DNA of 64,000 nt from Streptomyces spongiicola (GTDB taxonomy: Bacteria > Actinomycetota > Actinomycetes > Streptomycetales > Streptomycetaceae), in the NCBI RefSeq assembly GCF_003122365.1, contig NZ_CP029254.1:1255001-1319000 (forward strand), read 5' to 3'. A program made the position numbers and the translations under genes. This document shows, in pieces, positions 50,666 through 59,364 of this stretch (positions are counted from its first letter, which is position 1; the number at the start of each line of letters is the position of its first letter). The notes beneath the pieces are model-generated. The model had not been told where the DNA came from, made no database searches, and saw only the letters and a program-made list of their open reading frames with translations.

Positions 50666-51727
50666 ATGACGGCGGCCGAAGGCTGGACCGAGGCCGTACG
50701 GGCCCGGCTGCGACCGGGCAGACTGCTACCGCTCGGTGCTCCGGAGGACGGCGCCTGGCTGGCGGAACAGGCCGCCGAAAAGGTGCTGCGGCAGACCGCC
50801 GAGAGAGTGCCGGGCGTGGTACCGGGCCGTATCCGGGTGGGGCTCGCCGACCCGGGCCGGGCCGGGGCTCCGGCCGTCCCGCCTCCCCCTGCCGCGCTGC
50901 CACCGGGGCCGCTTCGGATCGAGGCCGAGTTCGCGGTCATCGGCGCGGTGCCCCTGGCCGAGCCGGCCGGGCTGCTGCGCAGGGCGCTGTTCGCCGCCGC
51001 CGGGGAGCGGCTCGGGCTGCGGGTCGCGGCGGTTGATCTCCGGATCACGGATCTGCTGGACGTGTCTCCGGAACCGGCCGGAGAGCGGACGCCGACGGCT
51101 GACGGCACACCCCCGGTCACCGGCCCGATGGCCGCCGGTCCGCGCGAGGCGGGTACGGACACGGCGGGCACGGCCGGCACGGGCGAGGCCGGCACCGGCG
51201 CGGCGGGCACGGACGCGGCGAGCACCGGCGCGGCGGGCACGGACGCGGCGAGCACCGGCACGGCGGGCACGGACACAGCAGGCACCGACACGGCGAACAC
51301 CGACACAGCAGGCACCGACACAGCAGGCACCGACACGGCGAGCACGGACACAGCAGGCACCGGCACGGCGCGGGCCATGGATTGCGCGCGGGAGCCAGGG
51401 CAGACGGCCGCCACCGGGCCGTCCGGCACGGGAGGCACCCGGGAAGGGCTCCCGGGTGCCGGTCCCGGAACGGATTCGGCGGCGCCGGCCGGTGCCGTCG
51501 CCGTCGTCGCCGCCGCCGCGGCCGCCGCTCCGGGGGTCGCCCGGCTCACCGGCGCGCTCGGGGCGGCCGTACGGGCCGACGAGTCGTCCGTGCGGGTCGA
51601 GTGCGCGACGGCGCCGGGTCATCGTCCCGTGGAGGTGGCCCGCGCGGTCCGCGCCGCGGTCGTCTCGGCGCTGCCGTCGCCGCTTCCCGTGACGGTCCTC
51701 GTCACGGAGGTCGGTCTCGGCGAATGA
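50666..51727 (+). CDS. Asp23-cluster protein with AGTDT repeat region
   Basis: 353 residues from ATG 50666, divergent from the Asp23 operon by 113 bp. N-terminal domain 1-140 (AAEKVLRQTAERVPGVVPGR, IEAEFAVIGAVPLAEPAG) and C-terminal domain 285-353 (SSVRVECATAPGHRPVEVAR) both look Asp23-like. Between them lies a low-complexity stretch (165-255) of 5-residue units AGTD(T/A), encoded by 15-bp repeats at about 51150-51370. It is odd and probably variable between strains. No signal peptide. Confidence 0.8.
   Translation: MTAAEGWTEAVRARLRPGRLLPLGAPEDGAWLAEQAAEKVLRQTAERVPGVVPGRIRVGLADPGRAGAPAVPPPPAALPPGPLRIEAEFAVIGAVPLAEPAGLLRRALFAAAGERLGLRVAAVDLRITDLLDVSPEPAGERTPTADGTPPVTGPMAAGPREAGTDTAGTAGTGEAGTGAAGTDAASTGAAGTDAASTGTAGTDTAGTDTANTDTAGTDTAGTDTASTDTAGTGTARAMDCAREPGQTAATGPSGTGGTREGLPGAGPGTDSAAPAGAVAVVAAAAAAAPGVARLTGALGAAVRADESSVRVECATAPGHRPVEVARAVRAAVVSALPSPLPVTVLVTEVGLGE
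51150..51370 (+). repeat. 15-bp in-frame repeat (AGTDT units)
   Basis: About 14 imperfect copies of GC(G/A)GGCAC(G/C)GACAC, in frame, giving T-A-G-T-D type pentapeptides with A/S/N swaps. Confidence 0.85.
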
Positions 51728-51782
51728 GCGCCGGCCGGCCACCGGGCACGCCGCGTACCGGTATGCCGCGTACCGATAGCGC

Positions 51783-51846
51783 CACCTACCGGGTACGCCA
51801 CGTACCGGGTACGCCACCTACCGGGTACGCCACCTACCGGGTACGC
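51783..51846. repeat. 16-bp tandem repeat, four copies
   Basis: CAC(C/G)TACCGGGTACGC at 51783, 51799, 51815 and 51831; degenerate relatives (CGCGTACCG(G/A)TA) precede from about 51750. In the 236-bp spacer between convergent genes. Confidence 0.92.
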
Positions 51847-51963
51847 GTGCCGGGCAGGGGGCGGCGAACGCCGTTCGCGTCTCCGCGCGCCGCCACACCC
51901 TGCTCACGTTCCGACCGTCGCCCGGGCGCCGACGGGCCGGCCGCGGCCCGCAGCCCGAGCCGG

Positions 51964-52755
51964 TCAGTCCGCGAGGCCCGCCAGATCGCGCAGGCGGCGC
52001 GCCTGAGCGGCGCGTTCGGCGGTGCGCTGCTCCTCGTACGTGCGGGACCCGGCGCCGCGCAGCAGCGCCTTGGTCTCGACCACGGCGTCACGCGGCGCGG
52101 AGAGCAGCGCTGCGGTCAGGTCCCGGACCGACGCGTCGAGGTCCTCCGCGGGCACCACGAGGTTGGCGAGCCCGATCCGCTCCGCCTCGTCGGCCCGGAC
52201 ATAGCGGCCCGTGGCACAGATCTCCAGCGCACGGGCATAGCCGACGAGTGAGACGAGCGGGTGCGTCCCGGTGAGGTCGGGAACCAGGCCCAGGCTGGTC
52301 TCACGCATGGCGAACTGCACGTCCTGCGCGACGACCCGCAGGTCGCAGGCGAGGGCGAGCTGGAACCCGGCACCGATGGCATGGCCCTGGACCGCCGCGA
52401 CGGACACGATGTCGTTGCGGCGCCACCAGGTGAACGCCTCCTGGTACTCGGCGATGACGGCGTCGAGCTCGGCGTCCGAGCCGCGTGCGAGGTCGATGAA
52501 CGACGGCTCGCCGTCGAATCCCTCCGGCGTGAAGGCCTGCCGATCGAGCCCCGCGGAGAAGGACTTGCCCTCGCCGCGCAGCACGACCACCCGCACGGTA
52601 CCCGGCAGCGACCGCCCGGCCTCGGCCAACGCCCGCCAGAGAGCGGGAGATTGGGCATTGCGCTTGGTCGGGTTGGTGAGGGTCACCGTGGCCACCGCGT
52701 CATCGACGGTGAGCCGTACGCCGTCCTTGTCGAGCACAGAGTCCAGCGAAGTCAT
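51964..52755 (-). CDS. enoyl-CoA hydratase/isomerase family protein
   Basis: A 263-residue crotonase. Oxyanion-hole regions VVVLRGEGKSFSAGLD and GHAIGAGFQLALACDLRVVA; catalytic-side region MRETSLGLVPDLTGTHPLV. The Glu usual at the second catalytic position is Asp/Thr here (PDLTGT), so the exact reaction is open. ATG 52755. Follows the gbn-like gene on the same strand after a hairpin. Confidence 0.92.
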   Translation of the reverse strand: MTSLDSVLDKDGVRLTVDDAVATVTLTNPTKRNAQSPALWRALAEAGRSLPGTVRVVVLRGEGKSFSAGLDRQAFTPEGFDGEPSFIDLARGSDAELDAVIAEYQEAFTWWRRNDIVSVAAVQGHAIGAGFQLALACDLRVVAQDVQFAMRETSLGLVPDLTGTHPLVSLVGYARALEICATGRYVRADEAERIGLANLVVPAEDLDASVRDLTAALLSAPRDAVVETKALLRGAGSRTYEEQRTAERAAQARRLRDLAGLAD

Positions 52756-52813
52756 GAGGTGCCTCCGGTTCCGGTGCGGCGAGTGCAGCAAGAGTCAAGT
52801 GACTGCACAGTAA

Positions 52814-52845
52814 CCACCCGGTCGACCGCGAGATCAGCCGGGTGG
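52814..52845 (-). terminator. hairpin after gbn-like gene
   Basis: CCACCCGG (52814-52821) / CCGGGTGG (52838-52845), 16-nt loop. Confidence 0.55.
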
Positions 52846-52894
52846 CCGGCACCGGAGACCGGTCGGCCTCAGACCACGCTCGGTGACTGGGACG

Positions 52895-53116
52895 TCAGGT
52901 CGACGCGGCCTTCTTGCCCCGCGTCGCCCCGCCGCGCCCACGCAGCGTGACTCCGGACTCGCTGAGCATCCGGTGGACGAATCCGTAGGAGCGGCCGGTC
53001 TCCTCGGCCAACGCCCGGATGCTCGCACCGGAGTCGTACTTCTTCTTCAGGTCTGCCGCGAGCTTGTCGCGCGCGGCGCCGGTCACCCGGCTGCCCTTCT
53101 TCAGAGTCTCGGCCAC
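52895..53116 (-). CDS. gbn: Gbn-like small HTH nucleoid-associated protein
   Basis: 73 residues from GTG 53116 (AGGAGG at 5-6 bp). LKKGSRVTGAARDKLAADLK, KKYDSGASIRALAEETGRSY, GFVHRMLSESGV are a compact HTH with a basic C-terminus (GRGGATRGKKAAST). By sequence and position (between the enoyl-CoA hydratase and ABC-F genes) I identify it as the ortholog of S. coelicolor SCO1839, known as Gbn, a GATC-binding nucleoid-associated protein that affects development and antibiotic output. The function is from that knowledge, not from this window. Confidence 0.85.
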   Translation of the reverse strand: MAETLKKGSRVTGAARDKLAADLKKKYDSGASIRALAEETGRSYGFVHRMLSESGVTLRGRGGATRGKKAAST

Positions 53117-53718
53117 CCGTGCCTCCTCATGGGAAGTGCGCTCTGGACTCTCATGATCACCCCTACCGGGCTTCATGGCCACCCATTCGACAAGGTCCGT
53201 ACGACGAGCTTCGGCGGCCGTACACGCCCGAGCACGGCCGGAACGCCATATTCCGATGATCGCCGACGGGGCGTTTCGGCGGCCCGGAGGCCGAAATTCC
53301 AGGTCAGCGGCACCCTTGTCGGCACTGCCGGGCAAGGGGGGCGGCGCACCGCCACCGCGGACCGCCACGCCGTGGTACGAGACGCACTCACTCAGATGAA
53401 GGATCAGAACTGAGCCGAATGATCCATACGGAGTGGATCAGTCCGGATGGATCCTCCCGGTTCCGCCCCACCCGGGGCCGGGCCCGCGCGGTGCCGGAAG
53501 CGCCCCCGGGGTCCTGCTCCCCCGGCTGCCCCTCGCGGCGGCCCCTGGCGGCGGCCCGGAGCCGTGTTCCCCGCTCCGGTGCGGGGCAGGAAGGCTTCCC
53601 CGGGCCGAGCGGCCCGGCCCGCCCGGCGCCGCCAGCACGATCACCACCGCGCCGCGCCGCGACCGGCGGCGGACCGCCCGTCACCGGGCCGATCGACGTC
53701 CATGGGCGGTACGGCCGG
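53117..53718. other. 602-bp spacer upstream of gbn
   Basis: No gene supported. Contains six GATC sites (two isolated at 53155 and 53258, four clustered at 53402-53453), and a C/G-rich region with CGGCGG/CCGCGCC blocks towards the ABC-F end. The gbn promoter must lie in the part nearest 53117. Confidence 0.65.
53402..53453. promoter_or_regulatory. cluster of four GATC sites
   Basis: GATC at 53402, 53421, 53436 and 53450 (spacing 19, 15, 14 bp). The middle pair forms GATCCA-TACGGAG-TGGATC, a perfect inverted repeat. Since Gbn binds GATC, this may be an autoregulatory or nucleoid-nucleation site. Confidence 0.55.
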
Positions 53719-55317
53719 CTAGGCCAGCGCGACGAGGTCCGCGTAGTCCTTGCCCCACAGGTCCTCGACCCCGTCCGGCAGCAGAATGATCCGCTCCGGC
53801 TGGAGGGCCTGGACCGCGCCCTCGTCGTGGGTCACCAGGACGACCGCTCCCTTGTACGTGCGCAGCGCTCCGAGGATCTCCTCGCGGCTGGCCGGGTCGA
53901 GGTTGTTGGTCGGCTCGTCGAGCAGCAGGACGTTCGCCGAGGAGACCACCAGGGTGGCCAGCGCCAGCCGCGTCTTCTCCCCGCCCGACAGCACTCCGGC
54001 CGGCTTGTCGACGTCGTCGCCGGAGAACAGGAAGGACCCCAGCACCTTGCGGACCTCGACGAGGTCGAGGTCGGGCGCGGCGGAGCGCATGTTCTCCAGG
54101 ACCGTGCGGTCCTGGTCGAGCGTCTCGTGCTCCTGGGCGTAGTAGCCGAGCTTCAGCCCGTGGCCCTCCAGGACCTCGCCGGTGTCGGGCTTCTCCACCC
54201 CGCCGAGAAGCCGCAGCAGGGTGGTCTTGCCGGCGCCGTTGAGACCGAGGACGACCACCCGGGAGCCCTTGTCGACGGCCAGGTCGACGTCGGTGAAGAT
54301 CTCGAGCGAGCCGTAGGACTTGGACAGGCCCTCCGCCGTCAGCGGGGTCTTCCCGCAGGGCGCCGGCTCGGGGAAGCGCAGCTTCGCGACCTTGTCGGAG
54401 AGGCGCACCTCCTCCAGACCGGACAGCAGCCGCTCGGCACGGCGGGCCATGTTCTGGGCGGCGACGGTCTTGGTGGCCTTGGCCCGCATCTTGTCGGCCT
54501 GGGCGTTGAGCGCCGCGGCCTTCTTCTCCGCGTTCTGGCGCTCGCGCCTGCGGCGCTTCTCGTCGGCCTCGCGCTGCTGCTGGTAGAGCCTCCAGCCCAT
54601 GTTGTAGACGTCGATCGTGGAGCGGTTGGCGTCCAGGTAGAAGACCTTGTTGACGACGGTCTCCACGAGGTCGACGTCGTGGGAGATGACCACGAAGCCG
54701 CCGCGGTAGGTCTTGAGGTACTCGCGCAGCCAGACGATCGAGTCGGCGTCGAGGTGGTTCGTGGGCTCGTCGAGCAGGAGCGTGTCGGCGTCCGAGAACA
54801 GGATCCGCGCGAGTTCGACACGGCGCCGCTGACCGCCGGAGAGGGTGTGCAGCGGCTGTCCCAGCACCCGGTCGGGCAGGTTGAGCGCGGCGGCGATGGT
54901 GGCCGCCTCGGACTCGGCCGCGTACCCGCCCTTGGTCAGGAACTCGGTCTCCTGGCGCTCGTACTGCCTGAGCGCCTTCTCGCGGGTGGCGCCCTTGCCG
55001 GTGGCGATGCGGTGCTCGTTCTCGCGCATCTTGCGGATCAGGAGGTCGAGGCCGCGGGCGGAGAGGATGCGGTCCCGGGCGAACACGTCGAGGTCGCCGG
55101 TGCGCGGGTCCTGCGGCAGATAGCCGACCTGGCCCGATCGGGCGATCTGGCCGCCGGCGGGGATGCCCTCGCCGGCGAGGCACTTGGTGAGGGTCGTCTT
55201 GCCCGCTCCGTTTCGGCCCACCAGGCCGATGCGGTCGCCCTTGGCGATACGGAAGGTGGCGGACTCGACGAGGACGCGGGCGCCGGCACGCAGCTCGACG
55301 CCGGAAGCGGTGATCAC
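53719..55317 (-). CDS. ABC-F family ATP-binding protein
   Basis: A 532-residue protein with two ABC domains: GRNGAGKTTLTKCLAGEG, LSGGQRRRVELARI, LLDEPTNHLDADS; linker with long charged helix (QQQREADEKRRRRERQNAEK); GLNGAGKTTLLRLLGG, LSGGEKTRLALATL, LLDEPTNNLDPAS. No membrane segments. ABC-F proteins act on the ribosome as translation factors or antibiotic-resistance factors. This one is core genome in Streptomyces, so a housekeeping role is likelier. GTG 55317; a 7-codon leader ORF lies upstream. Confidence 0.94.
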   Translation of the reverse strand: MITASGVELRAGARVLVESATFRIAKGDRIGLVGRNGAGKTTLTKCLAGEGIPAGGQIARSGQVGYLPQDPRTGDLDVFARDRILSARGLDLLIRKMRENEHRIATGKGATREKALRQYERQETEFLTKGGYAAESEAATIAAALNLPDRVLGQPLHTLSGGQRRRVELARILFSDADTLLLDEPTNHLDADSIVWLREYLKTYRGGFVVISHDVDLVETVVNKVFYLDANRSTIDVYNMGWRLYQQQREADEKRRRRERQNAEKKAAALNAQADKMRAKATKTVAAQNMARRAERLLSGLEEVRLSDKVAKLRFPEPAPCGKTPLTAEGLSKSYGSLEIFTDVDLAVDKGSRVVVLGLNGAGKTTLLRLLGGVEKPDTGEVLEGHGLKLGYYAQEHETLDQDRTVLENMRSAAPDLDLVEVRKVLGSFLFSGDDVDKPAGVLSGGEKTRLALATLVVSSANVLLLDEPTNNLDPASREEILGALRTYKGAVVLVTHDEGAVQALQPERIILLPDGVEDLWGKDYADLVALA

Positions 55318-55380
55318 GGAAAGACTCCAGGACGGATGGACGGCGGAAGGACGACGGGCTCGCGGAGGCTTCGACGCCGT

Positions 55381-55404
55381 CTAATCCATGAGGAGAATTG
55401 CCAT
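55381..55404 (-). CDS. 7-residue leader peptide MAILLMD upstream of ABC-F gene
   Basis: ATG 55404 ... TAG 55381, 63 bp upstream of the ABC-F start, in an otherwise GC-rich leader. A complementary pair GACGGCG (55339-55345) / CGCCGTC (55375-55381) lies between them and reaches the leader stop. Translation-attenuation of ABC-F genes by short leaders is well known for the resistance-type members. No good ribosome site is seen, so confidence is limited. Confidence 0.4.
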   Translation of the reverse strand: MAILLMD

Positions 55405-55446
55405 GCGGCCAGTCTACCGGGACCGGGCAACCGGATTTCCGTGGCA

Positions 55447-55498
55447 CTGACCGCACGGGACCGGCCCGCCCGCGGGCGGGCCGGTCCCGTGCGGTCAG
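55447..55498. terminator. 52-bp perfect palindrome
   Basis: 55447-55472 and 55473-55498 are exact reverse complements with no spacer (begins CTGACCGCACGGGACCGGCC). It overlaps the stop codon of the 569-aa gene (55495-55497) and acts as its terminator in RNA form (22-bp stem with a small loop). Uninterrupted palindromes of this size are normally unstable in bacteria. Confidence 0.92.
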
Positions 55499-57204
55499 GA
55501 GCCTCCGGTGTGCACCTGGAACGCCGCCCGCCTGACGGCCTTCGCCAGGGCCGGGTCGGGGTGCGCGGCCGCGAGGGCGACCAGGACCTGCACGGTGCGC
55601 GGATGGCCGACGGCCCTGACCTCGTCGAGCAGGGCGGGGACGGTGCCCTGCACCGCGGAGTCCAGATGGCGCACCAGCAGCGCGCTCTCACCGTGGTCGG
55701 CGACGGCGGCGGCGGTGTCCACCCAGAGCCAGGTCGCCTCCTCCCGGGTGAGCACCTCGGCGGCGTCGTCGGGATCGGCGCCCTCGTACTCGGCCAGCCA
55801 CAGCAGGGCGTAGGGGCGCAGCGAGGGCTCCTCGGCCGCGGCGCGGACATCGGCCTCGGCGGCCGCTCCGACGACCCGGAGGGCGTCGAAGGCCAGGCCG
55901 CGCAGCAGGGCGTCCTCACCGCGGGCGGCGGCCACGAGTTCGGTGACCGCGCTGGAGACGGTACGGGCGGCGAGCCAGGCCCGGTACTCGGCGCGGGCGG
56001 GGCCGGGGCTCAGCCGGGCGCAGCCCCGCAGCATCTCCTCGGCGGACTGCTCGATGTGGCCCGCGGGGCTCTGGGCGGCGACGCAGATCTGCTCGAGCTT
56101 GACCCACACGGCCCAGTTGCCGAGCGGGGTGAGGGTGGCATGGCCCTCGCCGAGGGTCAGCGCGCCGACGGCGGCGAGGCCCTCCAGGGCCCAGTCGAGC
56201 AGGGCGGGCAGTACGGCTTCGGGCGGGTCGGCGAGGACCGCGGCCGCCGCGCCGGCATCCCCGTCGGCGTCCCGATCGGCGTCCCCGTCGGCCTTGGCAG
56301 GGGCTGCCGTGTCGGCGGGGGCACGGCGGGAGACGGGTGAGGGGGCGGGTGAGGAGGCGGGGACGGACGACGGGACGGAGACGGGTGAGGGGGCGGGGAC
56401 GGACGACGGGACGGAGACGGGTGAGGGGGCGGGGACGGACGACGGGACGGAGACGGGCGAGGGGGCGGGTGAGGGGGCGGGGACGGCTTCGGTGCCGGCC
56501 ACCGCGTCCGCTGCGGCGACTTCGGCGGGCACGGCGGCCTCGGCAGGTGCGGCGGCCTCGGCAGGTGCGCCAGGAGCCGCCGCGTCGGCGGAGACGTGCT
56601 CGGGCCCGTAGGGCACCTCGCAGCGTTCCTCGCGCAGTTCCGCCACCCGCTGCCGGAGCAGATCGAGCAGCGCCGGCAGGAGCACGGGCCCGGCGGACAG
56701 TTGGAGGAGCGAGAGCACCTGGGGGACGGCCTCCACCGCCTCGGCGACGGCACCGGGCGCCACGTCCGCGGGGGCCGGGCGCACGAGGGGCCAGGCGTCG
56801 AAGAGGGCGACCCAGCCGCGCAGCACGGCGGCGTCGTCCCGGTCCCAGGCGTTCAGCCGCCAGCCGGGGCGCGCCGTGCCTCCGTGCAGTTCCACGAGCC
56901 CGGCGAGCCGGGCGCGGTCCCAGCCCGCATGGACCTGTCCCGGTGTCAGGCGCAGTTCCCCGGCGGCCCGGTCCCGGTCGGCGGCACTGCCCTCGGCGTG
57001 CCGGGCGGCCGCCCAGCGGGCGACGCGCACCGCGTCGGCGAGGACCCCGCGCGCCTGGCCGGCCAGCTCCGCCATCGGCGGGGTTCCCTCGGGAGGGCGC
57101 GGAGCGGGGCGCGTGCGCCTGTTCGTCGCGGCGCGGCGGGCCGTGGCGGTGGGACGTGGGCGGACAAGACGGAGCCTGGAGTCGCGCAGGTTACGGGACG
57201 TCAC
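55495..57204 (-). CDS. large conserved hypothetical protein with repeat linker
   Basis: 569 residues. N-terminal part 45-200 (AAGELRLTPGQVHAGWDRAR, LPALLDLLRQRVAELREERC), a linker of 12-residue APSPVSVPSSVP units (about 245-290), and a C-terminal helical region 340-569 with Arm/HEAT-like character (EEMLRGCARLSPGPARAEYR, LLRHLDSAV-type, VQVLVALAAAHPDPALAKAV). No catalytic motif or membrane segment. ATG 57204 follows an upstream basic extension; MAELAGQARG at residue 43 is another possible start. Function unknown. Confidence 0.8.
   Translation of the reverse strand: MTSRNLRDSRLRLVRPRPTATARRAATNRRTRPAPRPPEGTPPMAELAGQARGVLADAVRVARWAAARHAEGSAADRDRAAGELRLTPGQVHAGWDRARLAGLVELHGGTARPGWRLNAWDRDDAAVLRGWVALFDAWPLVRPAPADVAPGAVAEAVEAVPQVLSLLQLSAGPVLLPALLDLLRQRVAELREERCEVPYGPEHVSADAAAPGAPAEAAAPAEAAVPAEVAAADAVAGTEAVPAPSPAPSPVSVPSSVPAPSPVSVPSSVPAPSPVSVPSSVPASSPAPSPVSRRAPADTAAPAKADGDADRDADGDAGAAAAVLADPPEAVLPALLDWALEGLAAVGALTLGEGHATLTPLGNWAVWVKLEQICVAAQSPAGHIEQSAEEMLRGCARLSPGPARAEYRAWLAARTVSSAVTELVAAARGEDALLRGLAFDALRVVGAAAEADVRAAAEEPSLRPYALLWLAEYEGADPDDAAEVLTREEATWLWVDTAAAVADHGESALLVRHLDSAVQGTVPALLDEVRAVGHPRTVQVLVALAAAHPDPALAKAVRRAAFQVHTGGS
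56347..56454 (-). repeat. 36-bp in-frame repeat, three copies
   Basis: 56347-56382, 56383-56418, 56419-56454, with partial units on both sides; encodes 12-residue APSPVSVPSSVP units in the linker of the hypothetical protein. Confidence 0.92.
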
Positions 57205-57422
57205 GGGAAGCAGTCTCCCCGCTGTCGGCCCGAAAGCCCAATCGGGAACGGGGGAACTCCGGCCGAGGGGCCGTCAGAAGGCCTGCCTCGCGGCCGCCGA
57301 GGGCCTCGCGGTCGGCGAGGGCCTCCCGGTCGACACCGGACCGGCCGGCCGGCGCGTGCCGGTGGCGGCCCGGCTCCGGGGGCCGGCCGTGGACCGCGGC
57401 CCGCGTGGACCGCGGCCGGCCG

Positions 57423-58550
57423 TCACACCAGGGGGGTGAGGAAGCGCCGGAGGGCCTCCTCGTAGCGGGCCGGGTCGGCGTTCCACATGGCCGCGTGCGG
57501 GGCGTGCGCCACGGTCCGGAGGCTGACCAGGTCGGGCCGCCGGGCGGCCAGTTCCCGGGACGGGCCCCAGGGGGCGATGGTGTCGTCCGGGCCGTGGAAG
57601 ACCAGGGTGGGCACCCGCAGGGCGTCCGGATCGGCGGCCGCCCTGAGCCGGTCTCCGTGGAGTCCGGTGCGCCCCTGCGCGGCGCGCACGGCGAGCGGGA
57701 GCAGGGCGGCCGGCATGCGGCGGGCGGCGGCGAGCGAGCGCAGGGTCGTGTCCCACTCCAGGATCGGGGAGTCCAGCACGAGTCCGGCGATCCGCTCGCG
57801 CAGCGCGGAGTGGGCGGCGGCGTGCAGGGCCATCGACGCGCCGGTGGACCAGCCGTGCAGGATCACGCGCTCCGCTCCGCCGCGGACCGCGAAGCGTACC
57901 GCGGCGTCGAGGTCGCGCCATTCGGAGTCGCCGAGGTGTCCGAGGCCGTCGGGGGGCGGGGGCGCGCCGGGGTCGCCCCGGTAGGCGGGCGCCAGCACGG
58001 GGAGGCGCCGCTCGGTGAGGAACGGCATCAGGTTCATCGTGTGTTCGCGCGTGGTGCCCAGGCCGTGCACCAGGATGACCCAGGTCGAGCGGGGACCGGG
58101 GACGAACCAGCCGGGCAGGGAGCCGAGTTCGCCGGGGATGTCGACGTCCTCGTGGTCGACGCCGAGTGCGCCGGACGGGTCGCCGACGTGGAGCTGCGGG
58201 GTGAACCGGACCTTGACGCCGGGGTCGAGGCTGCCGAGTTCGACCCGTTCCAGCCGGCGGACCACGGTGTCGGCGGCGTGCGGCACCTGGTCCAGCACGG
58301 GACCGGCGACCGCGTGCACCCCGTGCCCGCGGAGCCCGTATGTGCCGGGGCGCCGGGAGACCAGGCTGCGGGTGAGGGTGACCCGGCCGGGCCCGGTGGC
58401 GTGCACGGTGAGCCGCCCCTCGCCGGGCAGGGGCCGTCCGGTGGGGGCCTTCAGCGCGGCGTCGCTGGCGTACCGGCCGGCGGCGAACGCGGCCGCGCCG
58501 AGGCCGATGAGGGTGGTGACGGCCACTGCCGTCGCTGTTGCCGGGCGCAC
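57423..58550 (-). CDS. alpha/beta hydrolase, membrane-anchored
   Basis: 375 residues from GTG 58550. One N-terminal membrane segment or uncleaved signal (TAVAVTTLIGLGAAAFAAGR), a beta-rich middle, then the hydrolase fold: WVILVHGLGTTREH, HGWSTGASMALH (nucleophile Ser, GxSxG), VFHGPDDTIAPWG (Asp), AHAPHAAMW (His). Likely an esterase/lipase acting outside the membrane. Confidence 0.9.
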   Translation of the reverse strand: MRPATATAVAVTTLIGLGAAAFAAGRYASDAALKAPTGRPLPGEGRLTVHATGPGRVTLTRSLVSRRPGTYGLRGHGVHAVAGPVLDQVPHAADTVVRRLERVELGSLDPGVKVRFTPQLHVGDPSGALGVDHEDVDIPGELGSLPGWFVPGPRSTWVILVHGLGTTREHTMNLMPFLTERRLPVLAPAYRGDPGAPPPPDGLGHLGDSEWRDLDAAVRFAVRGGAERVILHGWSTGASMALHAAAHSALRERIAGLVLDSPILEWDTTLRSLAAARRMPAALLPLAVRAAQGRTGLHGDRLRAAADPDALRVPTLVFHGPDDTIAPWGPSRELAARRPDLVSLRTVAHAPHAAMWNADPARYEEALRRFLTPLV

Positions 58551-58609
58551 CGTTCCAGTGTGGTGAGGTCCGTGCCGGGGTGCCAGTGGGCCGGGCGGCG
58601 GGAGTGACG

Positions 58610-59281
58610 TCAGCGGTGCCGGCCGTAGCCGCGGAGCTTCTCGGCGGCCTCGCGGACCTGCGGTTCGGTGAGCAGGGCGGGGGTGTGCCCGGGGACGGAG
58701 CGGGCGGTGAGCCACAGACGGCACATCCACTCCAACTGGGCGGTGCGGTCGAATGCCTGGTCGAGCGAGGCTCCGTAGGTGATCGTCCCGTGGTTGCGCA
58801 GCAGGGCGCCGGTGCGGTCCTCCAGGGCGCGGAGCAGGTTGCCGGCCAGTTCGTCGGTCCCGTACAGGGCGTAGGGGGCGACGCGGACGGGGCCGCCGAG
58901 GGCCGCCGTCATGTAGTGGATCGGCGGCAGTTCGCCGACCAGGGTGGAGACGGCGGTGGCGTGCACGGCGTGGGTGTGGACGACGGCCACCGCGTCGGTG
59001 GCGCGGTGGACGGCGAGGTGCATCGGAAGTTCGCTGGTGGGCGTGAGTTCGCCGAGGACCTGCCGGCCGTCGAGCCGGACGCCGACGGCGTCCGCGGCGG
59101 TGAGCCGGTCGTAGTGCACCCCGGTGGGGGTGACCAGCACGATGTCGCCGGCGCCGGTGGGGACGCGTACGGAGACGTTGCCCGAGGTCCCGACGACGAG
59201 GCCGTCCGCGACGGTTCTGCGGGCCGTGGCCACGAGGTCCGACCAGGCCCGGGATATCGCTTCCTGCTCCGGTTCGGTCAT
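58610..59281 (-). CDS. class II aldolase/adducin family protein
   Basis: 223 residues. LVVGTSGNVSVRVP (phosphate site), SELPMHLAVHR (Glu), VVHTHAVHATAVS (two metal His), LLRNHGTITYGASL (third His). Family includes fuculose-/ribulose-phosphate aldolase and 5-deoxyribose salvage enzymes. Upstream context (hydrolase, phosphate carrier) does not fix the substrate. Confidence 0.92.
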   Translation of the reverse strand: MTEPEQEAISRAWSDLVATARRTVADGLVVGTSGNVSVRVPTGAGDIVLVTPTGVHYDRLTAADAVGVRLDGRQVLGELTPTSELPMHLAVHRATDAVAVVHTHAVHATAVSTLVGELPPIHYMTAALGGPVRVAPYALYGTDELAGNLLRALEDRTGALLRNHGTITYGASLDQAFDRTAQLEWMCRLWLTARSVPGHTPALLTEPQVREAAEKLRGYGRHR

Positions 59282-59298
59282 GTGGGCGATTTTGTCAG

Positions 59299-59364
59299 CC
59301 GGGGCCGCCGGGAGCGGCGGCGGGGGCTGTGCCGGGGCCGCCGGGAGCGGCGGCGGGGGCTGTG
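59299..59364. repeat. 33-bp tandem repeat, two copies
   Basis: 59299-59331 and 59332-59364, identical, third copy begins at 59365 and diverges after 11 bp. Starts 18 bp from the aldolase start codon. Confidence 0.9.
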
